Notes: generated by a model from the sequence alone, not told the origin. 64,000 nt of DNA from Mycobacterium sp. PS03-16 (GCF_004570325.1 NZ_SPQO01000006.1:124001-188000), one strand, 5' to 3'. Numbered from the stretch's first letter, positions 26,081 through 33,690 are shown. Translations and numbers: made by a program.

Positions 26081-27665
26081 AATTCCGGACGGCTGCAATG
26101 TCCACCTGCCGCCCGAGCCGGACCTGTTCGCGGACGCGCACCTTCTGCACCTTCCCGCTGGCCGTGCGCGGATAGTCCGCGACCCCGAGGATCTCCTCCG
26201 GCCATTTCTGCCGTGCCACCCCGGCGTCCTCGAAGTGGCGGCGGATGTCGTCGAGCGTGGGCAGCCGATGGCCGGACCGCAGCCGCAGCACCGCCGCGAC
26301 GCGCTCGCCGAGCCGGTCGTCGGGCGCCGACACCACGACCGCCTCGGCGACCGCCGGCATGGTCAGCAGCACCTCCTCGACCTCGAGGGCGCTGATGTTC
26401 TCCCCGCCGCGGATGATCATGTCGGCCTTGCGGTCGGTGATGGTCAGGTAGCCGTCGTCGTCGAGGACGCCGATGTCGCCGGTGTGGTACCAGCCGTCGG
26501 GGTCGAAGGCCCGCGCCGTCAATTCGTCGTCGGTGTAACCCAGGCACAGATCCGGCCCCCTCGAGAGGATCTCGCCGTCGGCGGTCAACCGGATCTCCAC
26601 ACCGGTGCGGGGGTCGCCGTCGGTATAGAGCCGCTTGTCCTCCGGCGCCTCGGGCCGCGATCCCGTGATCGAGGGATGCTCGGTGCTGCCGTAGGACCGG
26701 AAGACGAACAGACCGAGATCGGCCAGGCGCCGGGTGACCGCGGCGGGGACCGTGGAGCCGCCGAGGCCGACGGTGGTGAAGTGCCGTGTGTGCGCCGGGG
26801 TGCAGTCCGGGTGGTCCAGCAAGCTGGTGACGAAGTAGGGCGGGCCGCCGCCGATGGACAGGCCCTCGGTCTCGATGAGCCGCAACACCATGCCGGGGTC
26901 CCACACGTCGCACAGGTCGATCGGCGCACCTTCGAGCACCGGGATGAGAAAGGCGCCGAGCATGCCGATGAAGTGGCCGACCGGTGTCGCGGTCAACTGC
27001 CTGCCCCGGTTCGGCGGATAGTTCTGCAGCAGCTGGCGGGTCTCGAAAACCAACGTCTGGTGGCTGTGGATGACCCCCTTGGGGGCGCGCGTGGTCCCAG
27101 AGGTGAACGCGATCAGCGCCGGGCCGGTGGGATCGGTCGGCACGGTGTCGGCCATCGGTTGGTCGTGCAGCAACTCATCGAAGGCGACAGCGTGGCCGCC
27201 GGGGACCGCCGCGCCCACGACCGCGACGATCGGCACCTGCGCGCAGACCTCGGCGTCGAACCGCAGGCGGCCGAACTCCTCGGCGGTGACGAACACCGTG
27301 GGCCGTGCCGTGGCGAGGATGTGGGCCAGCTCGTGGCGGCCATAGAAGTGCACGATCGGGACCGTCACCGCGCCCAGCAGTGCCGACGCCCAGAACGTCG
27401 CCGCCGCTTCCATCCAGTTCGGCAGCTGGAACGCCACGACGTCGCCGGGGCCGACGCCACGCGCCCGCAAACCCGCCGCCAGCCGACGCGCAGTGGCTTC
27501 GACGTCGCGCCACGTGCCGTCGTACGGACGGACCGCCGAGTGCACCCGCAACGATCCGCCCGGGTTGCGGCCCAATCCGCCGGCCACCAGGTCACCGAGC
27601 GTCTCGTGGGTCCACCACCCCTGCGCCTCGTAGTGTTTCCTGAGCTCGTCGGGCATGTTCCGCAT
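26079..27665 (-). CDS. AMP-dependent acyl-CoA synthetase
   Basis: The protein is 528 aa with the complete ANL-superfamily core. The P-loop is AFTSGTTRAPKGV, followed by ATPVGHFIGMLG (A4-like), RSYGSTEHP (A5), DGWYHTGDIG (A7), the hinge DRKADMIIRGGENISALEVEE, and the final Lys motif YPRTASGKVQK. Such enzymes form acyl-CoA thioesters for beta-oxidation; this one is not close to the FadD3-like neighbour. It is divergent from the crotonase gene, and the operator half-sites at 27701-27719 lie between them. Start ATG 27665 (MRNMPDEL) or the ATG three codons later are both possible. Confidence 0.88.
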   Translation of the reverse strand: MRNMPDELRKHYEAQGWWTHETLGDLVAGGLGRNPGGSLRVHSAVRPYDGTWRDVEATARRLAAGLRARGVGPGDVVAFQLPNWMEAAATFWASALLGAVTVPIVHFYGRHELAHILATARPTVFVTAEEFGRLRFDAEVCAQVPIVAVVGAAVPGGHAVAFDELLHDQPMADTVPTDPTGPALIAFTSGTTRAPKGVIHSHQTLVFETRQLLQNYPPNRGRQLTATPVGHFIGMLGAFLIPVLEGAPIDLCDVWDPGMVLRLIETEGLSIGGGPPYFVTSLLDHPDCTPAHTRHFTTVGLGGSTVPAAVTRRLADLGLFVFRSYGSTEHPSITGSRPEAPEDKRLYTDGDPRTGVEIRLTADGEILSRGPDLCLGYTDDELTARAFDPDGWYHTGDIGVLDDDGYLTITDRKADMIIRGGENISALEVEEVLLTMPAVAEAVVVSAPDDRLGERVAAVLRLRSGHRLPTLDDIRRHFEDAGVARQKWPEEILGVADYPRTASGKVQKVRVREQVRLGRQVDIAAVRN

Positions 27666-27700
27666 GTGCGCGCAGCACCTCCCCTGTCGCCGGTGATGCT

Positions 27701-27719
27701 ATTCTCCAGCGACGAGAAT
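27701..27719. promoter_or_regulatory. Shared operator, copy 3 (fadD / echA divergent promoter)
   Basis: ATTCTC (27701-27706) and GAGAAT (27714-27719) are both perfect half-sites, here separated by 7 bp rather than 3. Each is followed on its outer side, after 3 bp, by a degraded partner. The element lies in the 81-bp gap between divergent fadD (start 27665) and the crotonase (start 27747). Confidence 0.6.
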
Positions 27720-27746
27720 GCCAATACCGCAGTCGGAGAACTAAGA

Positions 27747-28463
27747 GTGGTCGAACTCGAGTGGGACGGCCCGGTGGCCATCCTCACCATCAACCGTCCC
27801 GCAGCGCGCAACGCCATCTCGCTGGCGACGATGGATCAGCTCGGCGAGGCGCTCGACGCCGCCGACGGCGCCGGCTGCCTGGTGGTCACCGGCGCCGGCG
27901 ATCGGGCGTTCGTGTCCGGCGGCGACCTCAAGGAGCTCAGCGCGCTGCGCACCGAGGACGAGGCCGCGGCGATGGCCCGGCGCATGCGCGCGATCTGCGA
28001 CCGGCTGGCGGCGTTCCCCGCACCGGTGGTCGCCGCCGTCAACGGCCACGCTCTCGGCGGCGGAGCCGAGTTCGCCGTGGCCGCCGATATCCGGGTGGCC
28101 GCCGATGACATCAGAATCGGGTTCACGCAGGTGACCCTGGCGATCATGCCGGCGTGGGGCGGCGCCGAGAGGTTGGCCGAACTGGTGGGACCCGGCCGTG
28201 CGCTGCTGCTCGCCGGTTCCGGCGAGGTGCTCACGGCCGCCGAGGCCGAACGGATCGGACTGGTGGACCGCGTGCTGCCGCGCGCGTCGTTCGACGACGA
28301 GTGGCGGGCGCTCGCCGCGTCGCTGGCGAGCCGGCCGGCCGGTGAGATCAAGCGGGTGATCCGCGGCGTACCGGCCACAGAGGCCGTGTCGGCGTTCGCC
28401 CGCCTGTGGGTGTCCGACGAACACTGGGCGGCCGCGGACAGGGCACTAAACCGCGCCAGGTAA
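27747..28463 (+). CDS. Enoyl-CoA hydratase/isomerase (crotonase) family protein
   Basis: The protein is 238 aa. The crotonase core is clear: ILTINRPAARNAIS, oxyanion-hole block SGGDLKEL (about 58-65), and NGHALGGGAEFA with Glu108 at the hydratase Glu144 position. The second catalytic Glu (Glu164 of rat hydratase) appears replaced by Gln128 in FTQVTLAIMPAWGG, so hydration may not be its reaction; isomerase, hydrolase or ring-cleaving crotonases also vary here. GTG 27747 is chosen for the GGAG 9 nt upstream; ATG 27696 is in frame but would read through the operator. It is alone on its strand, divergent from fadD. Confidence 0.85.
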   Translation: MVELEWDGPVAILTINRPAARNAISLATMDQLGEALDAADGAGCLVVTGAGDRAFVSGGDLKELSALRTEDEAAAMARRMRAICDRLAAFPAPVVAAVNGHALGGGAEFAVAADIRVAADDIRIGFTQVTLAIMPAWGGAERLAELVGPGRALLLAGSGEVLTAAEAERIGLVDRVLPRASFDDEWRALAASLASRPAGEIKRVIRGVPATEAVSAFARLWVSDEHWAAADRALNRAR

Positions 28464-28482
28464 CTCAGCAGAAGCGGCGGGC

Positions 28483-28896
28483 TCACCCGCGCGCCGTGCT
28501 CGCCACCCTCGCGATGTGGGTGGTGCGCGTGACGATCCGCCAGCCTTCGGCGGTGCGCCGCAACTCGTCGTCGTAGTGACCGAGCGCGTCGATCCAGCTG
28601 TCGGCATCGCCGGGCGCGGACTGCAACACCGCGTGTACGTACGACCGTGCCGTGGCGCGGTCGCCCTCGACGGTGACCGCGACGTTGGAGATGCGGTGGT
28701 AGGTCTGTCCCATACGGCCGTGGATCTGCTCCATCAGCGTGGTGAACGCATCGGGGTCGGTATGGCGGCCGAGATCGCCGTAGTCGATGTCGACCTCATC
28801 GGCCCAGCACGTCCGGAACAATGCCCAGTCCTTGGCGTCGATTCCGGTCGCGTAACGGATCAGCACGTCGGCGATCTGGGCGGTGTCGGCATTCAC
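28483..28896 (-). CDS. SnoaL/NTF2-like fold protein
   Basis: The protein is 137 aa with the cone-shaped NTF2-like pattern: N-terminal helices ADVLIRYATGIDAKDWALFRTCWADE, then strands TYHRISNVAVTVEGDRATARSYVHA and GHYDDELRRTAEGWRIVTRTTH. Members include steroid isomerases, small dehydratases and polyketide cyclases; in mycobacterial sterol clusters some act as hydratases or isomerases. The Asp of GIDAKDW and the His/Tyr in TYHRIS may line the pocket. It is divergent from the DUF35-thiolase unit with the composite operator between them. The substrate is unknown. Confidence 0.75.
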   Translation of the reverse strand: MNADTAQIADVLIRYATGIDAKDWALFRTCWADEVDIDYGDLGRHTDPDAFTTLMEQIHGRMGQTYHRISNVAVTVEGDRATARSYVHAVLQSAPGDADSWIDALGHYDDELRRTAEGWRIVTRTTHIARVASTARG

Positions 28897-28920
28897 AGCC
28901 GCAGACTAGCCGACGAGTAG

Positions 28921-28948
28921 ATTCTCTCTGGACGAGAATGTCATTTCC
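28921..28948. promoter_or_regulatory. Shared operator, copy 4 (NTF2-like / DUF35 divergent promoter)
   Basis: ATTCTC (28921-28926), a 7-bp spacer and GAGAAT (28934-28939) are followed after GTC by ATTTCC (28943-28948). It is therefore a composite of the N7 and N3 arrangements. The ATG of the DUF35 gene (28938) lies inside the GAGAAT half-site, so binding would cover the start codon unless translation starts at GTG 28965. Confidence 0.65.
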
Positions 28949-29399
28949 GATTATCGTCAAGCGCGTGCCGACATCGCAGGTTGCCCTCGCGCCCGACATC
29001 TCGACGTGGCCGGATGACAATCCCCGCCTGATCGGGAGCCGGTGCGGGGCATGTGGCGCCACCACCTTCCCCGTCCAGGACCGCTGCCCGCGCTGCAGCG
29101 CGGGAGAGATGAGCAGGCTGCTGCTCCCCCGCCGGGGCACGCTGGTCGCGTGGACCACGCAGGGTTTCCCGCCCGGTGCGCCGTACAAGGGCCCGACCGG
29201 GAAGGACTTCGTGCCGTTCGGCGTCGGGCTGGTTCAACTCGACGACGGCGACGGACCGGTGGTGCGCGTCGAGGGCCGACTCACCGAGAACGATCCCGCC
29301 GCCCTGCGGTTCGGCCAGGACGTCGAGCTCACGATGCTGCCGTTCACCACCGACGACGACGGCAACGAAGTCGTCACCTTCGCGTTCAAGCCGGTCTGA
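28938..29399 (+). CDS. DUF35 OB-fold protein with zinc ribbon (ChsH2/Ltp-partner type)
   Basis: The protein is 153 aa. Residues about 37-60 form a rubredoxin-like zinc ribbon (CGACGATTFPVQDRCPRC, four Cys), and the rest is an OB fold (FVPFGVGLVQLDDGDGPVVRVEGRL). DUF35 proteins pair with thiolase-like Ltp proteins, and in steroid side-chain cleavage a DUF35 domain is essential for Ltp2 aldolase. The Ltp-like thiolase gene follows after 10 nt, consistent with a complex. ATG 28938 gives MSFPIIVK; GTG 28965 (VPTSQVAL) would leave the operator untranslated and is equally possible. Confidence 0.85.
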   Translation: MSFPIIVKRVPTSQVALAPDISTWPDDNPRLIGSRCGACGATTFPVQDRCPRCSAGEMSRLLLPRRGTLVAWTTQGFPPGAPYKGPTGKDFVPFGVGLVQLDDGDGPVVRVEGRLTENDPAALRFGQDVELTMLPFTTDDDGNEVVTFAFKPV

Positions 29400-29409
29400 G
29401 GAGACGAAC

Positions 29410-30564
29410 ATGACCACCGCTGACAACTCGGTCGCCATCATCGGCGTGGGTCTGCACCCGTTCGGCCGATTCGACAAGACGGCGATGCAGATGGGCGCCG
29501 AGGCCATTCAGTCGGCGCTGACCGACGCAAAGGTCGACTGGAAGGACATCCAGTTCGGCTTCGGGGGCAGCTACGAGGTGTCCAATCCCGATGCCGTCAC
29601 CCGGCTGGTCGGACTGACCGGCATCACCTTCACCAACGTGTTCAACGCCTGCGCCACGGCCGCGAGCGCGATCCAGCAGACCGCCGACACCATCCGCCTC
29701 GGCAAGTACGACATCGGCATCGCCATCGGCCTGGACAAGCATCCGCGGGGTGCGTTCACCGACGATCCGGCCAAACTCGCTCTGCCGCAGTGGTACGCCG
29801 AGAACGGCCAGTTCGTCACCACGAAGTTCTTCGGCATGAAAGCCAACCACTACCTGCACAAGTACGGGATCTCCCAGGCGACGCTCGCCAAGGTCGCGGC
29901 CAAGAACTTCCGCAACGGCGCGCTGAACCCCAACGCGTTCCGGCGCAGGCCGATTCCGGAGGACGAGATCCTCAACTCCCAGGTTCTCAACTATCCCCTC
30001 ACGCAGTACATGTTCTGCGCACCCGACGAGGGCGCCGCCGCGGTGATCATGTGCCGTGGTGACATCGCCCACCGCTACACCGACAAACCGGTCTTCGTGC
30101 GCGCCACCGAGATCCGCACCCGCCGATTCGGCGCCTACGAGGTGCACGCGACGTCCGCACCACTGGAGGAGGACTCGTCGCCGACGGTGTACGCCGCACG
30201 GGCGGCCTACGAGGCGGCGGGTATCGGCCCGGAAGACGTCGACGTCGCCCAGTTACAGGACACCGACGCCGGGGCCGAGGTGATCCACATGGCCGAGACC
30301 GGACTGTGCGCCGATGGCGATCAGGAGAAGCTGCTCGCCGACGGGGAGACCGAGATCGGCGGTTCCCTTCCGATCAACACCGACGGCGGGTTGATCGCCA
30401 ACGGTGAACCGATCGGAGCCTCCGGGCTGCGGCAGGTGCACGAACTGGTGCGCCAGTTGCGTGGGGAGGCCGGCGAACGGCAGGTACCCGGGGAACCCCG
30501 GGTCGGTCTCGCCCAGGTCTACGGCGCACCGGGCACGGCATCGGCGACGATCCTGTCGCGTTGA
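29410..30564 (+). CDS. Thiolase-fold lipid-transfer protein, Ltp2-aldolase-like
   Basis: The protein is 384 aa with a thiolase fold. The nucleophile-loop sequence FNACATAASAIQQT is retained. The thiolase His motif is replaced by QLQDTDAGAE, and the C-terminal Cys loop by VYGAPGTASATI. Loss of the second Cys and of the usual catalytic His is characteristic of Ltp2-type retro-aldolases rather than true thiolases; those use Tyr residues, and the YGAPG here could supply one. SLPINTDGGLIANGEPIGASG is the conserved late block. It directly follows the DUF35 partner gene, supporting a side-chain-cleaving aldolase complex. The exact substrate is inference. Confidence 0.82.
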   Translation: MTTADNSVAIIGVGLHPFGRFDKTAMQMGAEAIQSALTDAKVDWKDIQFGFGGSYEVSNPDAVTRLVGLTGITFTNVFNACATAASAIQQTADTIRLGKYDIGIAIGLDKHPRGAFTDDPAKLALPQWYAENGQFVTTKFFGMKANHYLHKYGISQATLAKVAAKNFRNGALNPNAFRRRPIPEDEILNSQVLNYPLTQYMFCAPDEGAAAVIMCRGDIAHRYTDKPVFVRATEIRTRRFGAYEVHATSAPLEEDSSPTVYAARAAYEAAGIGPEDVDVAQLQDTDAGAEVIHMAETGLCADGDQEKLLADGETEIGGSLPINTDGGLIANGEPIGASGLRQVHELVRQLRGEAGERQVPGEPRVGLAQVYGAPGTASATILSR

Positions 30565-30575
30565 TTGCCGCCCGA

Positions 30576-30610
30576 TAGCCGATCGGCTACCCTGGCTAGC
30601 CGTATGGCTA
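30576..30610. promoter_or_regulatory. Tandem TAGCCG palindromes upstream of the membrane/oxidase cassette
   Basis: TAGCCGATCGGCTA (30576-30589) is a perfect 14-bp palindrome. TAGCCGTATGGCTA (30597-30610) is a near copy, 21 bp downstream. Two copies two helical turns apart, 30 bp before the ATG at 30640, look like an operator for two dimers. They differ from the GAGAAT element and from the TetR-gene palindrome at 33669. Confidence 0.6.
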
Positions 30611-30639
30611 CCTTCCACTCATGAGGAACGGCGCATCCG

Positions 30640-31383
30640 ATGCAGACGCTCGTCGAGGATGGTCACGAGCCGACGTCGGCCGCCATCAGCGTCCAGCGCA
30701 TCTGCCTGTGGACGGGGTTGGCCGCCGGGGTTCTGATGCTCGTCGGCTTCGTGGCGTTTCCCGGCTTCTTCCCGCCGATGCCCCCGGGCCTCACCGCCGA
30801 ACAGGTCGCGGCGTTCTACCGGGACAACACCGCGATGATCCGCTTCAGCATGATCACGTGGAACCTGTGCGGCATGATGCTGCTGCCGTTCTTCATGGTG
30901 ATCGTCGTGCAGATGAAGCGGATGTCCACCCAGAGTCACGTCCTGGCCTACTGTTATCTGACCGCGACCGTCAGCGGCGCAACCATTTTCGCACTCGCCG
31001 ACATCTTCTATCTGGTGGCCGCGTTCCGGCCGGACCGCAGCCCGGAACTCGTTCAGCTGCTCAACGACATGGCGTGGATCATCTTCGTCGCCCCCGTCGG
31101 CATGCTGGTCGGGCAGAATCTGCTGCTCGCCCTCGCCGTGTTCTTCGACCGCGGACACCAGCCGGTGTTCCCCAGGTGGATCGGTCACTATGCGGTGCTC
31201 ACCGCAGTGGCCATGACACCGGCCGCCGGCGCGGCGGTCTTCACCCAGGGCCCGCTGGCCTGGGACGGGGCCGTGGCGTTCTGGGTGCGCAACGGAGCGT
31301 TCGCGCTGTTCGTGATGGTGATGTTCGTCGTCGCATACCGGGCGGTGCAGCGCCAGGCGGCGGCCCTGGGGGCCACCCGGTGA
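30640..31383 (+). CDS. Multi-pass membrane protein, first of two paralogues
   Basis: The protein is 247 aa with about six membrane segments (CLWTGLAAGVLMLVGFVAF, LCGMMLLPFFMVIVVQMKRM, YLTATVSGATIFALADIF, IIFVAPVGMLVGQNLLLALAVFF and two more). It shares pattern with the next gene: the AEQVAAFY/AQMVEFFA block after helix 1, the MKRM turn, and a W-F-W-x-N/G-G near the end. I cannot assign a function. It begins a tightly packed four-gene cassette whose last two genes are oxidase subunit III/IV-like. The next gene overlaps it by 4 nt (GTGA). Confidence 0.8.
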   Translation: MQTLVEDGHEPTSAAISVQRICLWTGLAAGVLMLVGFVAFPGFFPPMPPGLTAEQVAAFYRDNTAMIRFSMITWNLCGMMLLPFFMVIVVQMKRMSTQSHVLAYCYLTATVSGATIFALADIFYLVAAFRPDRSPELVQLLNDMAWIIFVAPVGMLVGQNLLLALAVFFDRGHQPVFPRWIGHYAVLTAVAMTPAAGAAVFTQGPLAWDGAVAFWVRNGAFALFVMVMFVVAYRAVQRQAAALGATR

Positions 31384-32120
31384 GCGCGGTCGTCGCCGGC
31401 CCGCGCGCGGCGCCGCCGGCGGCGGGCAAGCGGGACATCTGGATCGTCTTCTGGATCGTCCCGGCGTTCTACACCGCATTCGGGGTGATCTTCTTCGCGC
31501 TCGCCCGCGTGATGCCGCCGCCCAGGCCGGATGTCACCACCGCGCAGATGGTGGAGTTCTTCGCCGCACACGATGTGACCATCCGGATCGGCTTCGGTCT
31601 GCTGATTCTGATCGTCGGCGGCGCCGGAGTCGCCAACGGCATCGTGGTCTTCCACATGAAGCGCATGACGGCCGGTTCGGTCGGCGCCTACCTCTATATG
31701 GGCGCGATGGCCGTCGGCGCGCTACCGGGATGCCTGCTGGTGGCCTTCTGCTTTCTCGCCGCCGTCTACCGCGCGGACCGCGACCCGCAACTGCTGGCAT
31801 TGCTCTACGACCTCGGGCTGCTGTCCTACGTCGGATCGCTCGGCTGCTTCAGCGCAGCGTATTTCGGCTTCGCGCTGGCCATCCTCTACGACCGTAACGA
31901 CATCTTCCCGAAGTGGCTGGCCTATGTCACGGTGTGGCAGATCGTCACCGAGATCATGGCGGTGCCGGTGTTCGTCTCCACCGCAGGGCCATTCGCGTGG
32001 AACGGCTCCATCTCGTTCTGGATGGGTACCGTGATCTTCGGTGTCTGGCTTTCCTGCGTGATCGCTTTTCTGAAAAAGGCCAACGAGACACGGCCCACCG
32101 GCGAAGCACCGCCGGACTGA
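31380..32120 (+). CDS. Multi-pass membrane protein, second of two paralogues
   Basis: The protein is 246 aa, beginning at GTG 31380 inside the previous stop. About six membrane segments are seen (IWIVFWIVPAFYTAFGVIFFAL, FGLLILIVGGAGVANGIVVF, MGAMAVGALPGCLLVAFCFLAAV, and others), and the MKRM turn and terminal FWMGTVIFGVWLSC echo its neighbour. No catalytic motif or haem ligands in a recognised context are visible. Tight coupling to the oxidase III-like gene (TGATG overlap at 32120) suggests a joint complex. Function unknown. Confidence 0.8.
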   Translation: MSAVVAGPRAAPPAAGKRDIWIVFWIVPAFYTAFGVIFFALARVMPPPRPDVTTAQMVEFFAAHDVTIRIGFGLLILIVGGAGVANGIVVFHMKRMTAGSVGAYLYMGAMAVGALPGCLLVAFCFLAAVYRADRDPQLLALLYDLGLLSYVGSLGCFSAAYFGFALAILYDRNDIFPKWLAYVTVWQIVTEIMAVPVFVSTAGPFAWNGSISFWMGTVIFGVWLSCVIAFLKKANETRPTGEAPPD

Positions 32121-32722
32121 TGGACCCGATGACCGACACCGTCCCGCCACCGGCCCGCGACCAGCGGATCACACAGGCGCACCTACCCGGCGACGGCGCC
32201 ATGTGGGTGATGGTGCTCGGCGATCTGATCATCTTCGGCGCGTATTTCGTGATCTACATGGTGCACCGGGCCATGGCTCCGCAGGCGTTCCTGGCCGATC
32301 AACAGCACCTCGACCTCACCGTCGGGGCGGCCAACACCGTGGTGCTGCTGACGAGTTCGTGGCTGATCGCGCGCGGCGTGGCCGCCGCGCGTGACGACAG
32401 ATGCCCCGAGGCGGTGCGGCTGACGGTCGCCGCCGGCGGCCTCGGTGTGGCGTTCATCGCCGTCAAGGCCTACGAGTGGAGCGTGAAAGTGGCCGGGGGT
32501 CATACGCTCGGCGGCAGCGAGTTCTTCACGTTCTACTACATGCTCACCGGTGTTCACCTGTTCCACGTCGCGCTCGGCCTGGTGATCTTGGGCGTCGTCG
32601 CGCGGGAACTGTGCGACCGCCGGCGCCGCCGGATGTCGATGGTGGAGGCGGGCGCCACCTATTGGCACATGGTCGACCTGTTGTGGATCGTCATCTTCGC
32701 GCTGCTGTACGTGATGAGGTGA
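32120..32722 (+). CDS. Cytochrome c oxidase subunit III / NorE-like protein
   Basis: The protein is 200 aa with about five membrane segments, the size of NorE or bacterial CtaE rather than the longer 7-helix form. Recognised blocks include LPGDGAMWVMVLGDLIIFGAYF at the start, FFTFYYMLTGVHLFHVALGL in the middle (the conserved HxxH region of subunit III) and GATYWHMVDLLWIVIFALLYV at the end. No subunit I or II lies nearby. It starts at ATG 32120 overlapping the previous stop by one base; the ATG at 32129 is an alternative. Confidence 0.85.
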   Translation: MDPMTDTVPPPARDQRITQAHLPGDGAMWVMVLGDLIIFGAYFVIYMVHRAMAPQAFLADQQHLDLTVGAANTVVLLTSSWLIARGVAAARDDRCPEAVRLTVAAGGLGVAFIAVKAYEWSVKVAGGHTLGGSEFFTFYYMLTGVHLFHVALGLVILGVVARELCDRRRRRMSMVEAGATYWHMVDLLWIVIFALLYVMR

Positions 32723-32728
32723 GCCGCG

Positions 32729-33019
32729 ATGACCGCACCCGACCGCACCACCGCACCCGACCGGGCGGTGACCTACGCGTGGCTGGTTCTGTGCACGATC
32801 ACCGTGCTGTCATGGTGGCTGGCGCCCGCGCCCGCGGACCGTGCGGCGGGCGCCGGCATCCCGATCACACTGGCCGTCATCGCGATGGCAGCCGTCAAGG
32901 GCCGGTTGATCATTCGCTATTTCATGGAGGTGCGGGCCGCGCCGTGTTGGCTCCAGCGGGCCACGGACGCATGGCTCATCGCGCTGTGGGCCGCGGTACT
33001 CGGGATCTACCTGTGGTGA
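32729..33019 (+). CDS. Cytochrome c oxidase subunit IV / NorF-like protein
   Basis: The protein is 96 aa with three predicted membrane helices: VTYAWLVLCTITVLSWWLA, GIPITLAVIAMAAVKGRLIIRYF and ATDAWLIALWAAVLGIYLW. The middle KGRLIIRYFMEVR is the prokaryotic COX4/NorF signature. It lies 6 nt after the subunit III-like gene. Such III+IV pairs accompany nitric-oxide reductases (norEF) or quinol oxidases; here the catalytic subunits are missing. Its end overlaps the convergent TetR gene by 13 nt. Confidence 0.82.
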   Translation: MTAPDRTTAPDRAVTYAWLVLCTITVLSWWLAPAPADRAAGAGIPITLAVIAMAAVKGRLIIRYFMEVRAAPCWLQRATDAWLIALWAAVLGIYLW

Positions 33020-33612
33020 CCATCCGGAATCGGGTCGCCCTCCAGGCGGCGCAGCCACTCCTCGCAGAATCGCAGCGTCTCGGTGTGGCCGGAGGACATC
33101 CCCAGCTCCTGCTCCATGACCAGGACCCGGGAGACACTGGTGGCGAACACCGTCCACACGATCGGGGGCACCTCGCCCACCTCGACCCCGTAGCGCTGCA
33201 ACGCCGCCGTGAGGGCTTTCGTCTGCTCGACGCGGAAACGCTCGGCGTAGTAGGCGATGTCGGCCCGCAGGTCCTTCCGGTGATTGGCCAGGCCCATGAA
33301 CTCCATCGTCAGCCGCGTGGCCGCGGGATTGGTGCCGAACCGCCACAGCGCCCACAGCGGTTGCGGGGAGGCCAGGGCGTGAGCCTGCACCTCGAGCCCC
33401 ATCTCGGCGCGCCTGCGGAAGACGGCGCGAAACAGGTCGTCCATGGTGCGGAAGTAGTAGTGCACGAGCTGCGGTTTGAGCCCGGCACGCTCGGCGACAC
33501 GGCGCGACGTCACCGCCGCGTAGCCCGCCTCCATCATCAGCTCCTCCGCCGCGTCGAGCAGCACGCCGCGGTTCTTCGCGTCCGGCGCGCCGAGTCGTCG
33601 GCCCGTTGTCAT
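33007..33612 (-). CDS. TetR family transcriptional regulator
   Basis: The protein is 201 aa. The N-terminal helix-turn-helix is at residues about 12-58 (LLDAAEELMMEAGYAAVTSRRVAERAG, recognition helix KPQLVHYYFRTMDDLF). The C-terminal ligand domain has no close family signature. It is divergent from the P450 gene, with a strong 22-bp inverted repeat between them at 33669-33690. That repeat is its most likely operator and implies control of its own gene and the P450. Confidence 0.88.
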   Translation of the reverse strand: MTTGRRLGAPDAKNRGVLLDAAEELMMEAGYAAVTSRRVAERAGLKPQLVHYYFRTMDDLFRAVFRRRAEMGLEVQAHALASPQPLWALWRFGTNPAATRLTMEFMGLANHRKDLRADIAYYAERFRVEQTKALTAALQRYGVEVGEVPPIVWTVFATSVSRVLVMEQELGMSSGHTETLRFCEEWLRRLEGDPIPDGHHR

Positions 33613-33668
33613 ACCCCGCCCACTTTCCGCTCGTTGCCTCGTGTGACCTTGACCACGACTATACCGTC

Positions 33669-33690
33669 ATGCTAAGCAGGTGCTCAGCAT
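33669..33690. promoter_or_regulatory. 22-bp inverted repeat, probable TetR operator
   Basis: The arms ATGCTAAGCA (33669-33678) and TGCTCAGCAT (33681-33690) flank GG and pair at 9 of 10 positions. The site lies centrally in the divergent region between the TetR gene (start 33612) and the P450 gene (start 33776). Its length and symmetry are typical for a TetR dimer pair. Confidence 0.7.

Noticed and set aside
33007..33612. TetR as the regulator of the GAGAAT regulon
   Set aside because: Its own promoter carries a different strong palindrome and no GAGAAT element, so there is no sequence link.
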